Notes under the pieces: generated by a model | The model's input: the letters and a program-made list of their open reading frames with translations, nothing else | Told to the model about the DNA's origin: nothing | The model's database searches: none | Program-made: the position numbers and the translations under genes | Part shown: positions 24,454 to 34,503 of the stretch, piece after piece | Position numbering within the stretch: position 1 is the first letter of the stretch | Layout: every line of letters begins with the position of its first letter | Assembly: GCF_900142985.1 (NCBI RefSeq) | Contig: NZ_LT670849.1 | Location: 930,001-994,000 of the forward strand | Direction: 5' to 3' | Source of the DNA: Bradyrhizobium erythrophlei | Lineage (GTDB): Bacteria; Pseudomonadota; Alphaproteobacteria; Rhizobiales; Xanthobacteraceae | Length of the DNA stretch: 64,000 nucleotides

Positions 24454-25215
24454 ATGACCGGACACCTCACCGTTACCGACGAAGACGCCATTCGTGTGAT
24501 CAAGCTCAGCCGGCCGGAGAAGAAAAACGCCATCACGCAGGACATGTACCGCGACATGAGCGCGGCGATCGACAGCGCGCAAGGCAATGCCGCGATCCGC
24601 TGTCTGATCATCTCGGGCGAACCGGGCGCGTTTACCGCCGGCAACGACCTCGAGGACTTTCTGAAGGACGGCACGTCGAATACCGGCACGCCGCGCGCTT
24701 CCAACGCCATCAAGTTCCTCCATTCACTCACCCACAACACCAAGCCCGTCGTCGCCGCCGTCGACGGCATCGCAATCGGTATCGGCACCACGATGCTGTT
24801 TCACTGCGATCAGGTGATCGCGAGCACGAGGGCCAGTTTCGCAACCCCCTTCATTCACCTCGGCCTCGTGCCGGAAGGCGCTTCCAGCATGCTCGCGCCC
24901 TGGCTGATGGGACATCAGCGTGCCTTCTCCATGCTGGTGATGGGACACGCACTGAATGCCGAGGAAGCGCGCAGCGCCGGCTTCGTCAACAAGGTGGTTG
25001 CGCCGGAGGCCCTCGAAGGCGAGGCCAAAAAAACCGCGCGCGAAATCGCCGCCCTCCCCGCCGAGGCGGTCGCCGCCTCGCGAAAGCTTCTGAAACATGC
25101 GCCGGAAGATCTGGTCCGCCGCATCGACCATGAGAGCCATTTGTTCGGCGAACGGATGCGCTCGGCGGAAGCAGTTGCAGCGTTCAAGGCGTTTTTCGCG
25201 CGAAAGAAATCTTGA
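24454..25215 (+). CDS. Enoyl-CoA hydratase/isomerase family protein
   Basis: A 253-residue crotonase-fold enzyme. The CoA-binding and oxyanion-hole features are LSRPEKKNAIT near residue 20, the ISGEPGAFTAGNDLEDF loop (first oxyanion-hole region) and AVDGIAIGIGTTMLFHCD (second). The Glu of FIHLGLVPEGASSML sits where hydratases place a catalytic acid; the other catalytic Glu of classical hydratases (ALGGGCELA-type) is not present, so isomerase or another acyl-CoA chemistry is possible. ATG 24454 is a clean start. It probably belongs to fatty-acid or aromatic acid degradation. Confidence 0.87.
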   Translation: MTGHLTVTDEDAIRVIKLSRPEKKNAITQDMYRDMSAAIDSAQGNAAIRCLIISGEPGAFTAGNDLEDFLKDGTSNTGTPRASNAIKFLHSLTHNTKPVVAAVDGIAIGIGTTMLFHCDQVIASTRASFATPFIHLGLVPEGASSMLAPWLMGHQRAFSMLVMGHALNAEEARSAGFVNKVVAPEALEGEAKKTAREIAALPAEAVAASRKLLKHAPEDLVRRIDHESHLFGERMRSAEAVAAFKAFFARKKS

Positions 25216-25255
25216 GCTTCGTGAAATCGTCGCGCCTGTTCTCTATAGTCGCGCC

Positions 25256-27079
25256 ATGAGACTTTCGCTCGCGCTAGTGCCCACTTTCCGAAGTTCGTGC
25301 GCCTTCGCAGCGCCCACCTTCACGAACTTCGGAAAGTCATGGGCCCTAGCAAACTTATTGATACTAGTACCGCTTAGTCGATCTGAAGTCCCTGATCGAA
25401 TTCGCCGCTTGCGCTGCAGGGACTTCAGATCGGCGGTACTAGCCTTCATCGCCATGACGCTGGCCGCGTCATCTCCGGCTATGGCGCAGCCGGCGACGGT
25501 GGATTTGCGCATCCTCGCGATCAACGACTTTCACGGCTACCTTCGCGCTTCCTCGGGCGGGATCAGGATTGCCGACCCCAGCGACAAGACCAAAAAGATC
25601 ACGGTGCCGGCGGGCGGCGCCGAGCAGATGGCGACCCTCGTCAAGGAACTCGCCGACGGCCACAGGAACACGATCTTCGTCGCCGCAGGCGACCTGATCG
25701 GCGCAAGCCCGCTGCTGTCGGCGATGTTCCACGATGAACCGACGATCGAATCGCTGTCGATGATGGGACTAGCGCTCGCCTCCGTCGGCAATCACGAGTT
25801 CGACGAAGGCAAGGACGAATTGAAGCGGATGCAGAATGGGGGCTGTCATCCAGTCGACCTATGCCAGGGGCCTCATCCATTCACGGGCGCAAAATTCCAC
25901 TACCTCGCGGCGTCCACGGTCGAGACCGCGACCGGCAACACGGTTTTTCCGCCCTACGAGGTCAGGGAGTTTGACGGCGTTCCAGTGGCCTTCATCGGGT
26001 TGACGCTGAAAGGCACCGCCGGGATCATTTCGCCCAGCAGCGCGGCAGGCCTCGAATTCCGCGATGAAGCCGAGACCGTGAATGCGCTGGTTCCGGAACT
26101 GAGGGCGCGCGGGATAGAAGCCATCGTCGTCCTGATTCACGAAGGCGGCTATCCGACCGGCGACTATAATGAGTGCCCCGCGATCTCGGGCGCCATCGTC
26201 GACATCGTCAAGAAGTTCGACCGCGCCGTCGATCTCGTGATCAGCGGCCACACCCATCAGCCCTATGTTTGCAACATCGACGGACGGCTTGTGACCTCGG
26301 CTGACAAATACGGCACGCTGGTCACCACGATCGACGTCACGCTCGACCCGAAGTCGCGCGACATCGTCAGCGCCAGGGCCGACAATGTCATTGTCCGCAG
26401 CGATACGCTGGCCAAAACCCCAGAGCAGACCGCACTGATCGCGGCCTACGACAAGTTCGCCGCCCCCATCGGCAATCGCCGCGCCGGATCGATCACGGCG
26501 ACGCTCTCGCGTGTGCCGAATGAAGCGGGCGAAAGCGCGCTCGGCGATGTCGTCGCCGATGCGCAGCTTGCCGCAACTTCAACCGCGTCCAAGGGCGGCG
26601 CGGTCGTTGCGTTCACCAATCCCGGCGGCCTCCGCGCCGACCTTGCGGCCAAGGACGACGGCGCCGTGACTTACGCCGACGTGTTCGCAAGCCAGCCGTT
26701 CCGCAATCAGCTCGTCACACTCACGCTCAGCGGCGGCCAGATCAAGGCGATGCTGGAGCAGCAATGGCTCGACCCGAAGCGCCCGCGTATTCTCCAGGTC
26801 TCGAAGGGATTCAGCTACACGTGGGATGGAAGCAAGCCGTTCGGCGAACGCGTGGTCGCAAGCTCGATATCGTTGAACGGAGCGTCCGTCGATTCCGCCG
26901 GGAGCTACCGCGTCACGGTCAACAACTATCTCTCCACCGGTGGCGACGGCTTTACGGCGTTGACGGAAGGAACTGCGCCGCAGTTCGGCGCTTATGATGC
27001 CGATGCACTTTACGCTTACTTCCAGGCCAGCAGCCCGATAAGCCCCGCCCCTGCCGACCGCATCAAGCGGGCGAACTAG
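25256..27079 (+). CDS. 5'-nucleotidase / UshA-like metallophosphoesterase with an in-frame palindromic insertion
   Basis: A 607-codon gene for a periplasmic nucleotidase that should release phosphate from nucleotides. Metallophosphatase motifs: ILAINDFHGYL, AAGDLIGASPL, GNHEFDEGKDEL, HEGGYPTGDYNE and SGHTHQPYV. The C-terminal 5'-nucleotidase domain includes TNPGGLRADL and VNNYLSTGGDGF. The first codons (MRLSLAL) are cut off from AFIAMTLAASSPAMAQ by a 165-bp palindromic element at 25278-25442; without it they join into a normal signal peptide. As it stands the N-terminus is about 55 residues too long, so export may rely on a later start, such as TTG 25409. Confidence 0.9.
   Translation: MRLSLALVPTFRSSCAFAAPTFTNFGKSWALANLLILVPLSRSEVPDRIRRLRCRDFRSAVLAFIAMTLAASSPAMAQPATVDLRILAINDFHGYLRASSGGIRIADPSDKTKKITVPAGGAEQMATLVKELADGHRNTIFVAAGDLIGASPLLSAMFHDEPTIESLSMMGLALASVGNHEFDEGKDELKRMQNGGCHPVDLCQGPHPFTGAKFHYLAASTVETATGNTVFPPYEVREFDGVPVAFIGLTLKGTAGIISPSSAAGLEFRDEAETVNALVPELRARGIEAIVVLIHEGGYPTGDYNECPAISGAIVDIVKKFDRAVDLVISGHTHQPYVCNIDGRLVTSADKYGTLVTTIDVTLDPKSRDIVSARADNVIVRSDTLAKTPEQTALIAAYDKFAAPIGNRRAGSITATLSRVPNEAGESALGDVVADAQLAATSTASKGGAVVAFTNPGGLRADLAAKDDGAVTYADVFASQPFRNQLVTLTLSGGQIKAMLEQQWLDPKRPRILQVSKGFSYTWDGSKPFGERVVASSISLNGASVDSAGSYRVTVNNYLSTGGDGFTALTEGTAPQFGAYDADALYAYFQASSPISPAPADRIKRAN
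25278..25442. repeat. 165-bp double-palindrome element inserted in a signal-peptide coding region
   Basis: Two long inverted repeats in tandem. The first pairs ACTTTCCGAAGTTCGTG (25283-25299) with its exact complement at 25321-25337. The second pairs CGATCTGAAGTCCCTG (25379-25394) with 25417-25432, and its outer arms CTAGTACCG (25364) and CGGTACTAG (25434) also match. CTAG occurs at both ends of each palindrome (25274, 25346, 25364, 25439). The length from 25278 to 25442 is 165 bp, or 55 codons, and both sides stay in one frame. It resembles the palindromic elements that insert into coding DNA in some alphaproteobacteria. Confidence 0.85.
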
Positions 27080-27160
27080 ATCGGTCTTTCCCCGGCCGCG
27101 ATCAGCCCTTAGATTGAGCATCCGCGAAAGGCGCATCCGCGCACGCGCAAAAGGCCCTGC

Positions 27161-28090
27161 ATGACGACGCTTCTAGTATCCCATCCGTCGACCCTGAATC
27201 ATCTGACCCCGCCCGGACACCCCGAGCGGCCGGACAGGATTCGCGCGGTCGACGAGACTCTGGCTGAGAGCCGGTTCGATCCGCTGGTGCGCGAACTCGC
27301 GCCGGAAGGCTCGCTCGATCTTGTCACGCTGTGCCACGACGAGCATTACGTGAACGAGCTGCGCCGCATCGCGCCAGCGAGCGGCATCGTCTATCTCGAT
27401 GGCGACACCTCGATGTCGCCGGGCACGTGGGAAGCGGTGATGCGCGGCGTCGGCGGCGCGGTTGCGGCAACCGACGCGATCATGTCGGGCAAGCATAGCA
27501 ACGCCTTCGTCGCAATGCGCCCTCCCGGCCATCACGCCGAAACCAACCGCCCCATGGGTTTTTGCTTTTTCGATCACGCGGCGATTGCGGCGCGCCACGC
27601 CCAGAAGAAATATGGCATCGGCCGCGCGGCGGTGGTCGATTTCGACGTTCACCATGGCAACGGCACCCAGGACATCTTCTGGGCCGACAAGAGCGTGATG
27701 TACTGCTCGACGCATCAGATGCCGCTGTTCCCGGGCACCGGCGCAACCGGCGAACGCGGCGAGCACGACAACATCGTCAACGCACCGCTTGCCCCCGAAG
27801 ACGGCAGCACCAGGTTCCGTGCCGCCTTCGAAAACACGATCCTGCCCAACTTGAGCAAGTTCAGTCCCGAACTCATCATCATCTCGGCCGGCTTCGATGC
27901 GCATCATCGCGATCCGCTGGCTTCGATCAATCTCAAGGCCGAGGACTTCGGATGGGTGACGAAGAAGCTGATGGACCTTGCCGACCGCACGGCAGGAGGT
28001 CGAATTGTTTCGGTGCTCGAGGGCGGCTATGATCTTCAGGGCCTGAAGGAATCGGTTGCGGCCCATGTCAGCGCCCTGATGGGCTCTTGA
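27161..28090 (+). CDS. Histone deacetylase family / acetylpolyamine amidohydrolase-like enzyme
   Basis: A 309-residue Zn-dependent deacylase of the arginase/deacetylase superfamily. Key motifs are ALRPPGHHAE-type (AMRPPGHHAETNRPMGFCFF) with the catalytic His pair, VVDFDVHHGNGTQ with two metal ligands (Asp and His), ISAGFDAHHRDPL with the third, and LEGGYDLQGL at the end. Bacterial members act on acetylated polyamines, lysines or other amides; the substrate is not known here. It is followed closely by xseB and dxs in the same direction, a block common in related genomes. Confidence 0.92.
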   Translation: MTTLLVSHPSTLNHLTPPGHPERPDRIRAVDETLAESRFDPLVRELAPEGSLDLVTLCHDEHYVNELRRIAPASGIVYLDGDTSMSPGTWEAVMRGVGGAVAATDAIMSGKHSNAFVAMRPPGHHAETNRPMGFCFFDHAAIAARHAQKKYGIGRAAVVDFDVHHGNGTQDIFWADKSVMYCSTHQMPLFPGTGATGERGEHDNIVNAPLAPEDGSTRFRAAFENTILPNLSKFSPELIIISAGFDAHHRDPLASINLKAEDFGWVTKKLMDLADRTAGGRIVSVLEGGYDLQGLKESVAAHVSALMGS

Positions 28091-28154
28091 AGGCGCGCGG
28101 CGACTTCAACCGCTTAACCAGCGCATCCAGGAAACGGGATCCAGGAAAATTATT

Positions 28155-28406
28155 ATGGCTGAGAACGCCCAGGCGGACGTCAAGAAACTGAGCTTTGAGC
28201 GCGCGATGGAGGAACTCGAAACCATCGTCAAGCGGCTTGAGGACGGCAAGGTGCCGCTGGAAGAATCGGTTGCCATTTACGAGCGCGGCGAAGCATTGAA
28301 GCGCCGCTGCGAGGAACTGCTTCGTCAAGCGGAGGCGCGCGTCGACAAGATCACCACCGATGCCAGTGGCCAGCCGACCGGCACGGAGCCCCTCGACGTG
28401 CAATAA
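28155..28406 (+). CDS. xseB: Exodeoxyribonuclease VII small subunit
   Basis: An 83-residue helical protein that joins XseA to form exonuclease VII, which degrades single-stranded DNA. It shows the family pattern KLSFERAMEELETIVKRLED, VPLEESVAIYERGEALKRRC and LRQAEARVDKI. The length matches the 75-90 residues usual for XseB. The 480-bp gap to dxs suggests separate promoters. Confidence 0.95.
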   Translation: MAENAQADVKKLSFERAMEELETIVKRLEDGKVPLEESVAIYERGEALKRRCEELLRQAEARVDKITTDASGQPTGTEPLDVQ

Positions 28407-28886
28407 GCGGCGGCCTGCCTTATTTCCTGAGCCGTGAATGCATTGGGGCCTTGCCGAAATGGTTAAGCAGGACGGCCCACCTGCCTAAATTGTTCACGAA
28501 ATCGGCCCATTTGAGCGCACAAAGCCTCCTACAATGTGGAAATGTCGGGTTCCCTCCTCGCCCAGGTTCCCGGGGTAGTTCCCAAGCCGGTTGGCTTTGG
28601 CTGCCATTTTAGTGTAAAGCTCTGACGACTATGGGCTGACGAAGGTGCTCGTCAGGCATGATCCTGCAACGTCAAGTACCTCAACTAGCTCAATAAATTG
28701 ATCGATTCGGTGGAACCGTCCTAAGGTGATGCAAATCACGTTGAACGATCCGGGGCACATCTAAGACTATCGATCGGGCAAGAAGCCCGTAGCATCCGTG
28801 GGTTTTGGGCGCTTGCGCTTACTTTTTGCGCAACCCATCTCCCGTCGGACCGTTGATCTCGACTTTGAAAAAATTGGAATGACGCT
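28407..28886. other. Long intergenic stretch before dxs
   Basis: 480 bp with no credible gene on either strand. It has the look of decayed sequence (short A/T-rich runs, no conserved frame) and presumably carries the dxs promoter near its right end. No riboswitch or transposon end could be recognised. Confidence 0.5.
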
Positions 28887-30815
28887 GTGACCACATATAG
28901 TAAGACGCCGCTTCTCGACACAATCCGAACCCCGGATGACTTGCGGAAGCTCAAGGTGGAGCAAGTCCGGCAGGTTGCCGACGAACTGCGTCAGGAAACC
29001 ATCGACGCGGTTTCGGTGACGGGCGGCCATTTCGGCGCCGGCCTCGGCGTGGTCGAGCTGACCACGGCCATTCATTATATCTTCGACACGCCGCGCGACC
29101 GCCTGATCTGGGACGTCGGCCATCAGGCCTACCCGCACAAGATCCTCACCGGCCGCCGCGACCGCATCCGCACGCTGCGCACCGGCGGCGGCTTGTCCGG
29201 CTTCACCAAGCGCACCGAGAGCGATTACGATCCGTTCGGCGCCGCGCACTCCTCGACCTCGATTTCGGCAGGCCTCGGCATGGCCGTGGCGCGCGACCTC
29301 TCCGGCGGCAAGAACAACGTGATTGCCGTGATCGGCGACGGCGCGATGTCGGCGGGCATGGCCTATGAGGCCATGAACAATGCGGGCGCGATGAACTCCC
29401 GCCTGATCGTCATCCTCAACGACAACGACATGTCGATTGCACCGCCGGTCGGCGCGATGTCGGCCTATCTGTCAAGGCTTTATTCCGGCAAGACCTATCG
29501 CACGCTGCGCGAGGCCGCCAAGCAGATCAACAAGCGGCTGCCGAAAGTGCTGGCCAACCGCGCCAACCGCGTCGAGGAATATTCCCGCGGCTTCATGATG
29601 GACGGCGGCACGCTGTTCGAAGAACTCGGCTTCTATTACGTCGGCCCGATCGACGGCCATAACCTCGACCACCTGCTGCCGGTGCTGCGCAACGTTCGCG
29701 ACATGGAGACCGGACCGATCCTGGTTCATGTCGTGACGCAAAAAGGCAAGGGCTACGCGCCGGCCGAAGCATCCGCCGACAAATATCACGCCGTCGTCAA
29801 GTTCGACGTCGCCACCGGTACCCAGGCCAAGGCCAAGCCGAATGCGCCGGCCTATCAGAACGTGTTCGGCCAGAGCCTCGTCAAGGAAGCCCAGAAGGAC
29901 GAAAAGATCGTCGGCATCACCGCCGCGATGCCGTCGGGCACCGGGATCGACATCTTCAACAAGGCGTTTCCCGACCGCACCTTCGACGTCGGCATTGCGG
30001 AGCAGCACGCGGTGACCTTCGCCGCCGGTCTCGCGACCGAAGGCTACAAGCCGTTCTGCGCGATCTATTCGACCTTCCTGCAACGCGGTTACGACCAGGT
30101 CGTCCACGATGTGGCGATCCAGAGCCTGCCGGTTCGTTTTGCCATCGACCGCGCCGGTCTGGTCGGCGCCGACGGCGCAACCCATGCAGGGTCCTTCGAC
30201 AATGCCTATCTGGGCTGTCTGCCGAATTTCGTGATCATGGCGGCTTCCGACGAAGCCGAACTGGTGCACATGGTGGCGACGCAGGTTGCGATCGACGACC
30301 GCCCGAGCGCGGTGCGCTACCCGCGCGGCGAAGGCCGCGGCGTCGAAATGCCCGAAGTCGGCATTCCGCTCGAGATCGGCAAGGGCCGCATCGTCCGTCA
30401 GGGCAACAAGATCGCCTTGCTGTCGTTCGGCACGCGTCTGGGTGAAAGCGAGAAGGCGGCCGATGAACTCGCCGCGCACGGACTTTCAACAACCATTGCC
30501 GATGCGCGCTTCATGAAGCCGCTCGACGAGGAGATGATCCTCAAGCTCGCGCGCGACCACGAAATCCTCATCACCATCGAGGAAGGCTCGGTCGGCGGCT
30601 TCGGCTCCCACGTGATGCAGTTCCTGACTGACAGTGGCGCGCTCGACAATGGCGCGGTGCGCGTGCGCACGATGGTGCTGCCTGACGAATTCCTTGATCA
30701 CGATTCGCCGGGCGCAATGTACGCCCGCGCAGGCCTTGACGCCAAGGGCATCGTCGCCAAGGTGTTCGAGGCGCTTGGCAAGGACGTCAAGACCGAGACG
30801 GTGAAGCTCGCCTGA
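28887..30815 (+). CDS. dxs: 1-deoxy-D-xylulose-5-phosphate synthase
   Basis: A 642-residue thiamine diphosphate enzyme that condenses pyruvate and glyceraldehyde 3-phosphate, the first step of the MEP isoprenoid pathway (also feeding thiamine and pyridoxal synthesis). Seen: [20 protein letters not shown], the TPP motif [20 protein letters not shown], the MEP-type transketolase region [18 protein letters not shown] with the catalytic Glu, and [18 protein letters not shown] 28887 is the start ([13 protein letters not shown]). The length is normal. It is the first gene of a block running to the TrmA-type methyltransferase. Confidence 0.96.
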   Translation: MTTYSKTPLLDTIRTPDDLRKLKVEQVRQVADELRQETIDAVSVTGGHFGAGLGVVELTTAIHYIFDTPRDRLIWDVGHQAYPHKILTGRRDRIRTLRTGGGLSGFTKRTESDYDPFGAAHSSTSISAGLGMAVARDLSGGKNNVIAVIGDGAMSAGMAYEAMNNAGAMNSRLIVILNDNDMSIAPPVGAMSAYLSRLYSGKTYRTLREAAKQINKRLPKVLANRANRVEEYSRGFMMDGGTLFEELGFYYVGPIDGHNLDHLLPVLRNVRDMETGPILVHVVTQKGKGYAPAEASADKYHAVVKFDVATGTQAKAKPNAPAYQNVFGQSLVKEAQKDEKIVGITAAMPSGTGIDIFNKAFPDRTFDVGIAEQHAVTFAAGLATEGYKPFCAIYSTFLQRGYDQVVHDVAIQSLPVRFAIDRAGLVGADGATHAGSFDNAYLGCLPNFVIMAASDEAELVHMVATQVAIDDRPSAVRYPRGEGRGVEMPEVGIPLEIGKGRIVRQGNKIALLSFGTRLGESEKAADELAAHGLSTTIADARFMKPLDEEMILKLARDHEILITIEEGSVGGFGSHVMQFLTDSGALDNGAVRVRTMVLPDEFLDHDSPGAMYARAGLDAKGIVAKVFEALGKDVKTETVKLA

Positions 30816-30861
30816 GCCGGCCGGGTCCAGCCGTATCGGCCGCACATTCGGGCGCGCTGAT

Positions 30862-31416
30862 ATGAAGATATACCTGGCTGGCCCCGACGTGTTCTTACCC
30901 AACGCCGTCGAACTCGGGCGTCGAAAAGTAGAACTTTGCGCCCGCTACCGCCTTGTCGGGCTTTATCCGCTCGACAACGCCGTCGATCCGGCCGCGCCTG
31001 ACGCTTCGCTTGCCATTTTCAAGGGCAACGAGGCGATGATGGATGCGGCGGACGCCGTTATCGCCAATCTCACCCCGTTTCGTGGGCCTGGCGCCGATAG
31101 CGGAACGGTCTACGAACTCGGCTTCATGGCGGGCCGCGGCAAACCCTGCTTCGGTTACTCCAACGATCCCTTGCTCTACGCCGATCGCGTTCGCGAATTC
31201 ACCGGCGTGACCAGGCGCGAAGGCCGGCTGACCGACAGCGGCGGATTGACGGTTGAAGATTTTAGCCTCGCCGATAACTTGATGATGATCCACGCGCTGG
31301 AGCGCTATGGTGGTGCGCTGGTGACCCCGAAGGCGCGACCTGCCGATATCTGGCAGGATCTGGCCACATTCGAGGCCTGCGTCCGGCTCGCGGCCGAACA
31401 CCTCGGCGTCGCATAG
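30862..31416 (+). CDS. Nucleoside 2-deoxyribosyltransferase family protein
   Basis: A 184-residue protein of the N-deoxyribosyltransferase family (Rossmann-like, base exchange or hydrolysis of deoxyribonucleosides). Typical elements are KIYLAGPDVFLPNAVELG at the N-terminus, DAADAVIANLTPFRGPGADSGTVYELG with the catalytic-type Glu, and FMAGRGKPCFGYSND. It sits 46 bp after dxs and 25 bp before tlyA, probably co-transcribed. Nucleotide salvage or house-cleaning is the likely role. Confidence 0.88.
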   Translation: MKIYLAGPDVFLPNAVELGRRKVELCARYRLVGLYPLDNAVDPAAPDASLAIFKGNEAMMDAADAVIANLTPFRGPGADSGTVYELGFMAGRGKPCFGYSNDPLLYADRVREFTGVTRREGRLTDSGGLTVEDFSLADNLMMIHALERYGGALVTPKARPADIWQDLATFEACVRLAAEHLGVA

Positions 31417-31440
31417 CGATAAATCCAACGGTTTTCGAAA

Positions 31441-32175
31441 ATGCCCTCGCCCCGTAAACGCATCGATCTCCTGCTGGTCGAGCGCGGCTTGTTCGAAAGC
31501 CGCTCGCGCGCGCACGCGGCGATTGACGCAGGCCTTGTCTCGGCTAACGACAAACAGGTCCTGAAAGCTTCCGAGATGGTCGCCACCGATGCGGTCTTGC
31601 AGGCGCAGCCGGCCCATCCCTTCGTCTCGCGCGGCGGCGTCAAGCTCGCAGGCGCACTCGAGCAGTACCCAATCGACATCGAGGACCACGTCTGCCTCGA
31701 CGTCGGCGCCTCGACCGGCGGCTTCACGGAAGTCCTGCTTGCGAATGGCGCCAGCGTGGTATTCGCAATCGACGTCGGACAGGGACAGTTGCACCCTTCC
31801 CTGCAAGGTCACCCCAAGGTCGTTTCTATGGAAGAGACCGACATCCGCGCGCTCGAGGGCAAGCGGCTGCCGGCGCGGCCCGACGTCGTGGTGATCGACG
31901 TCAGCTTCATCTCGCTCAAGATGGTGCTGCCGGTCGCCTTGTCGCTGGCGGCGGCGCCAATGCATCTCCTGGCGCTGATCAAGCCGCAGTTCGAGGCCAC
32001 GCGCAAACATTCAAAGCGCGGAATCATCCGCGACGCCGCCGTGCACCGGGAGGTTTGCGACGACATTGCCGCTTTCGCCGCTTCGCTCGGATGCGCGGAC
32101 ATCCGCATATTCCCCTCCCCGATCACGGGCGGCGACGGCAACGTCGAATTCTTCATCGGCGTGCGCCGTGGTTGA
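31441..32175 (+). CDS. tlyA: TlyA-family rRNA 2'-O-methyltransferase
   Basis: A 244-residue protein with an N-terminal S4 RNA-binding domain ([20 protein letters not shown]) and an FtsJ-like methyltransferase domain ([20 protein letters not shown], the SAM motif). The catalytic Lys-Asp-Lys-Glu set appears spread as [17 protein letters not shown] and [16 protein letters not shown]. In characterised members it methylates 16S and 23S rRNA. It is often called hemolysin A in older annotation. It overlaps the next gene by 8 bp. Confidence 0.92.
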   Translation: MPSPRKRIDLLLVERGLFESRSRAHAAIDAGLVSANDKQVLKASEMVATDAVLQAQPAHPFVSRGGVKLAGALEQYPIDIEDHVCLDVGASTGGFTEVLLANGASVVFAIDVGQGQLHPSLQGHPKVVSMEETDIRALEGKRLPARPDVVVIDVSFISLKMVLPVALSLAAAPMHLLALIKPQFEATRKHSKRGIIRDAAVHREVCDDIAAFAASLGCADIRIFPSPITGGDGNVEFFIGVRRG

Positions 32176-33409
32176 ACGGCTCCGCATCGATCATGTCGGC
32201 CATCTCGGCGACGGCGTTGCGACCGTCGGGGAACAGAGCATCTTTGTGCCCTACGCGCTCGGCGGCGAGACCGTCGATGTTACAACCGTGTCGGGTCATC
32301 ATCCTGATCGCCGGCAACTGGTCCGGGTCGAGCAATCAAGCCCGGAGCGCATCGAACCGCTCTGCCAGCACTTCGGCGTCTGCGGCGGCTGCGCGATCCA
32401 GCACTGGGAAACCGGGCGCTATCATGCCTGGACACGCGATCTCGTCGTGGCCACGCTGGCGCAGGCGAAGATCGCTTGCGAAGTTTTTCCGTTGATCGAC
32501 GCCCACGGCCGGGGGCGCCGCCGCATGACCTTGCACGCGCGGAAAGGCACGCATGACGTGCTCAAGGTCGGCTTTGCCGCGGCTCATTCCCATGACATCG
32601 TCCCGATCGACCGCTGTCCGATCCTCGACCCCGCCTTGAACGGTGCGCTGGACGCAGCCTGGGCGCTGGCCGAACCCTTGACCGCGATCGGCAAGCCGCT
32701 CGACATCCAGATCACCGCAACCGATGGTGGTCTTGATGTCGACATCCGAGGCTCCGGTCCGCTGCCGGCGGCTCTCGTCTCGACATTGTCCGCCGTCGCC
32801 GCCAAGCATCGCCTGGCGCGGCTGACGCGGCATGGCGAACTGGTGCTGATGCGCCAGCCACCCGGCGTCACCATGGGCAAGGCGCGGGTCATCTTGCCGC
32901 CGGGCTCGTTCCTTCAAGCCACCGTTGCCGGCGAAGAAACACTGGCCGCGCTGGTGTCGGAACGCAGCCGGCGCGCCAAACACATCGCCGATCTGTTTTG
33001 CGGCGTCGGTCCGTTTGCGCTCAGGCTCGCCGAGAAATCGCGCGTCGCGGCCTTCGACAGCGATGCCGGCGCGATCGCCAGCCTGCAAAAAGCGGCCGCC
33101 GCGACCAGCGGACTGAAGCCGCTCAGAGCCGAGGCACGCGATCTGTTTCGTCGTCCACTGGTAGCGGAAGAATTGCGGGACTTCGATGCGGTCGTGTTCG
33201 ATCCGCCGCGGCAGGGCGCACAGGCGCAAGCCGAACGGCTTGCGGCGAGCAAGGTTCCTGTCGTGATCGCGGTGTCCTGCAATGTCGCAACGTTCGCCCG
33301 CGACGCCCGGATCCTGATCGACGGCGGTTACAAAATCGAAGGCGTCACGCCCGTCGACCAGTTCCGGCACACGCCGCATGTCGAACTGGTGGCGCGATTT
33401 GCGCGATAG
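32168..33409 (+). CDS. TrmA/RlmD-family 5-methyluridine RNA methyltransferase
   Basis: A 413-residue SAM-dependent methyltransferase, GTG start overlapping tlyA. An N-terminal TRAM-like part ([15 protein letters not shown]) is followed by the iron-sulfur Cys set C66, C72, C75 ([11 protein letters not shown]) and the later RCPILD Cys. The methyltransferase core has [17 protein letters not shown] and [16 protein letters not shown]. The catalytic Cys is in [13 protein letters not shown]. The C-terminal [17 protein letters not shown] is the classic RumA/TrmA ending. The target could be tRNA U54 or rRNA uridines. Confidence 0.9.
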   Translation: MVERLRIDHVGHLGDGVATVGEQSIFVPYALGGETVDVTTVSGHHPDRRQLVRVEQSSPERIEPLCQHFGVCGGCAIQHWETGRYHAWTRDLVVATLAQAKIACEVFPLIDAHGRGRRRMTLHARKGTHDVLKVGFAAAHSHDIVPIDRCPILDPALNGALDAAWALAEPLTAIGKPLDIQITATDGGLDVDIRGSGPLPAALVSTLSAVAAKHRLARLTRHGELVLMRQPPGVTMGKARVILPPGSFLQATVAGEETLAALVSERSRRAKHIADLFCGVGPFALRLAEKSRVAAFDSDAGAIASLQKAAAATSGLKPLRAEARDLFRRPLVAEELRDFDAVVFDPPRQGAQAQAERLAASKVPVVIAVSCNVATFARDARILIDGGYKIEGVTPVDQFRHTPHVELVARFAR

Positions 33410-33438
33410 CAGGACAGATCAAGCCAACACGGTTTCGC

Positions 33439-34287
33439 CTAGCGTCCCCAGCGGTCCTGCCAGATCTTCTCGCCAATCATGCAGGATACACGCGGCTCCT
33501 TGTCAGCGACGGGAATCACCGGCCGCTCCGGTGTTCGTCCGGCGACCTCCAGCAGCAGCTTGGTGCGGATCGCTTCCTTGAACTTTTCGCGATCCTTGAT
33601 CGCGACTACGAACGCGCCGGGTCCGCCGATCACGCAGTCCTCGTAATACCAATCGAGGTTCTCGATATCCATGGTGGAATAGGAAGGCTCCTTCACCATG
33701 ATCGGCAGGCCGTTGATGACGATGCCCTTGGAAACGGCTTCGTCGCGCACGGGCGTCACCGGCACGCCGTTATTGTTTGGACCGTCGCCGGAGATGTCGA
33801 TGACGCGCCGTAATCCCGGATACGGATTGTTCTCGAACAGCGGCATCGCGAAATTGATCGCACCGGAAATCGACGTGCGCGAAGCGCGGCGGATCGACGC
33901 TTTCAGGATTTCGTCAGCGACAGCGTCTGCCGTTTCCGGACCGTCGATGACGCGCCAGGGAATGATGATCTTCTGATCGTTCGACGCCGCCCATTCAAAA
34001 TAGGTCACCGAAATCTTGCCGTTCGGCAGAGCTCTCAGTGCCTGCAAGAACTCTTTCGAGACGATGGCCTGCGCGTAGCCTTCGCGCTGAACCGCGAGTT
34101 CATCCATGTCCATCGAATAGGAGACATCGACTGCGAGCACGAGTTCGACGTCGACCTTCGGCTCTGTCTTGTCGGCGGATCGCGTCTGATGCCGAAGACG
34201 GACATCCGGCGCAGCCACACCGGCGACGTCACTTGCGGTGAGTGCGCCTGCGACCAACACCGCCCCGATCGAGACATACCAGCGCAT
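33439..34287 (-). CDS. DUF1194 exported von Willebrand factor A-like protein
   Basis: A 282-residue exported protein. A signal peptide (WYVSIGAVLVAGALTASDVA) precedes a VWA-type domain with the metal-ion-dependent adhesion site start LVLAVDVSYSMDMDEL (DxSxS). Then come RRASRTSISGAINFAM and RVIDISGDGPNNNG, which complete the fold. The C-terminal part (NLDWYYEDCVIGGPGAFV) is typical of DUF1194. It is probably periplasmic, ligand or partner unknown. ATG 34287 is the preferred start; the frame is open to 34353. It is convergent with the methyltransferase. Confidence 0.88.
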   Translation of the reverse strand: MRWYVSIGAVLVAGALTASDVAGVAAPDVRLRHQTRSADKTEPKVDVELVLAVDVSYSMDMDELAVQREGYAQAIVSKEFLQALRALPNGKISVTYFEWAASNDQKIIIPWRVIDGPETADAVADEILKASIRRASRTSISGAINFAMPLFENNPYPGLRRVIDISGDGPNNNGVPVTPVRDEAVSKGIVINGLPIMVKEPSYSTMDIENLDWYYEDCVIGGPGAFVVAIKDREKFKEAIRTKLLLEVAGRTPERPVIPVADKEPRVSCMIGEKIWQDRWGR

Positions 34288-34503
34288 CAGCGGCCCTCCC
34301 GTCGTGTGACCATGATGTTCGCACGCATAATGCCGGACGCAAAGCTGGAACATTTTGCAGCGTTCACATTCAGGTTAGCTGCCGCGATCCCGGTGATTTC
34401 GCGTGCCGCAGGAACAGGTCGGCCTGCCCTCACTTGCGGTGCAGGAACTTCAAATAGGCGGCACCAGGTACCAAGGGCGGCGGGAAAGCAGTATTCTTGG
34501 CCC

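Noticed and set aside
29472..30479. Minus-strand open frame opposite dxs
   Set aside because: A shadow of dxs caused by codon bias; no start signal and no recognisable domain.
32336..33379. Minus-strand open frame opposite the TrmA-type methyltransferase
   Set aside because: The plus-strand gene has all catalytic motifs; the antisense frame shows none.
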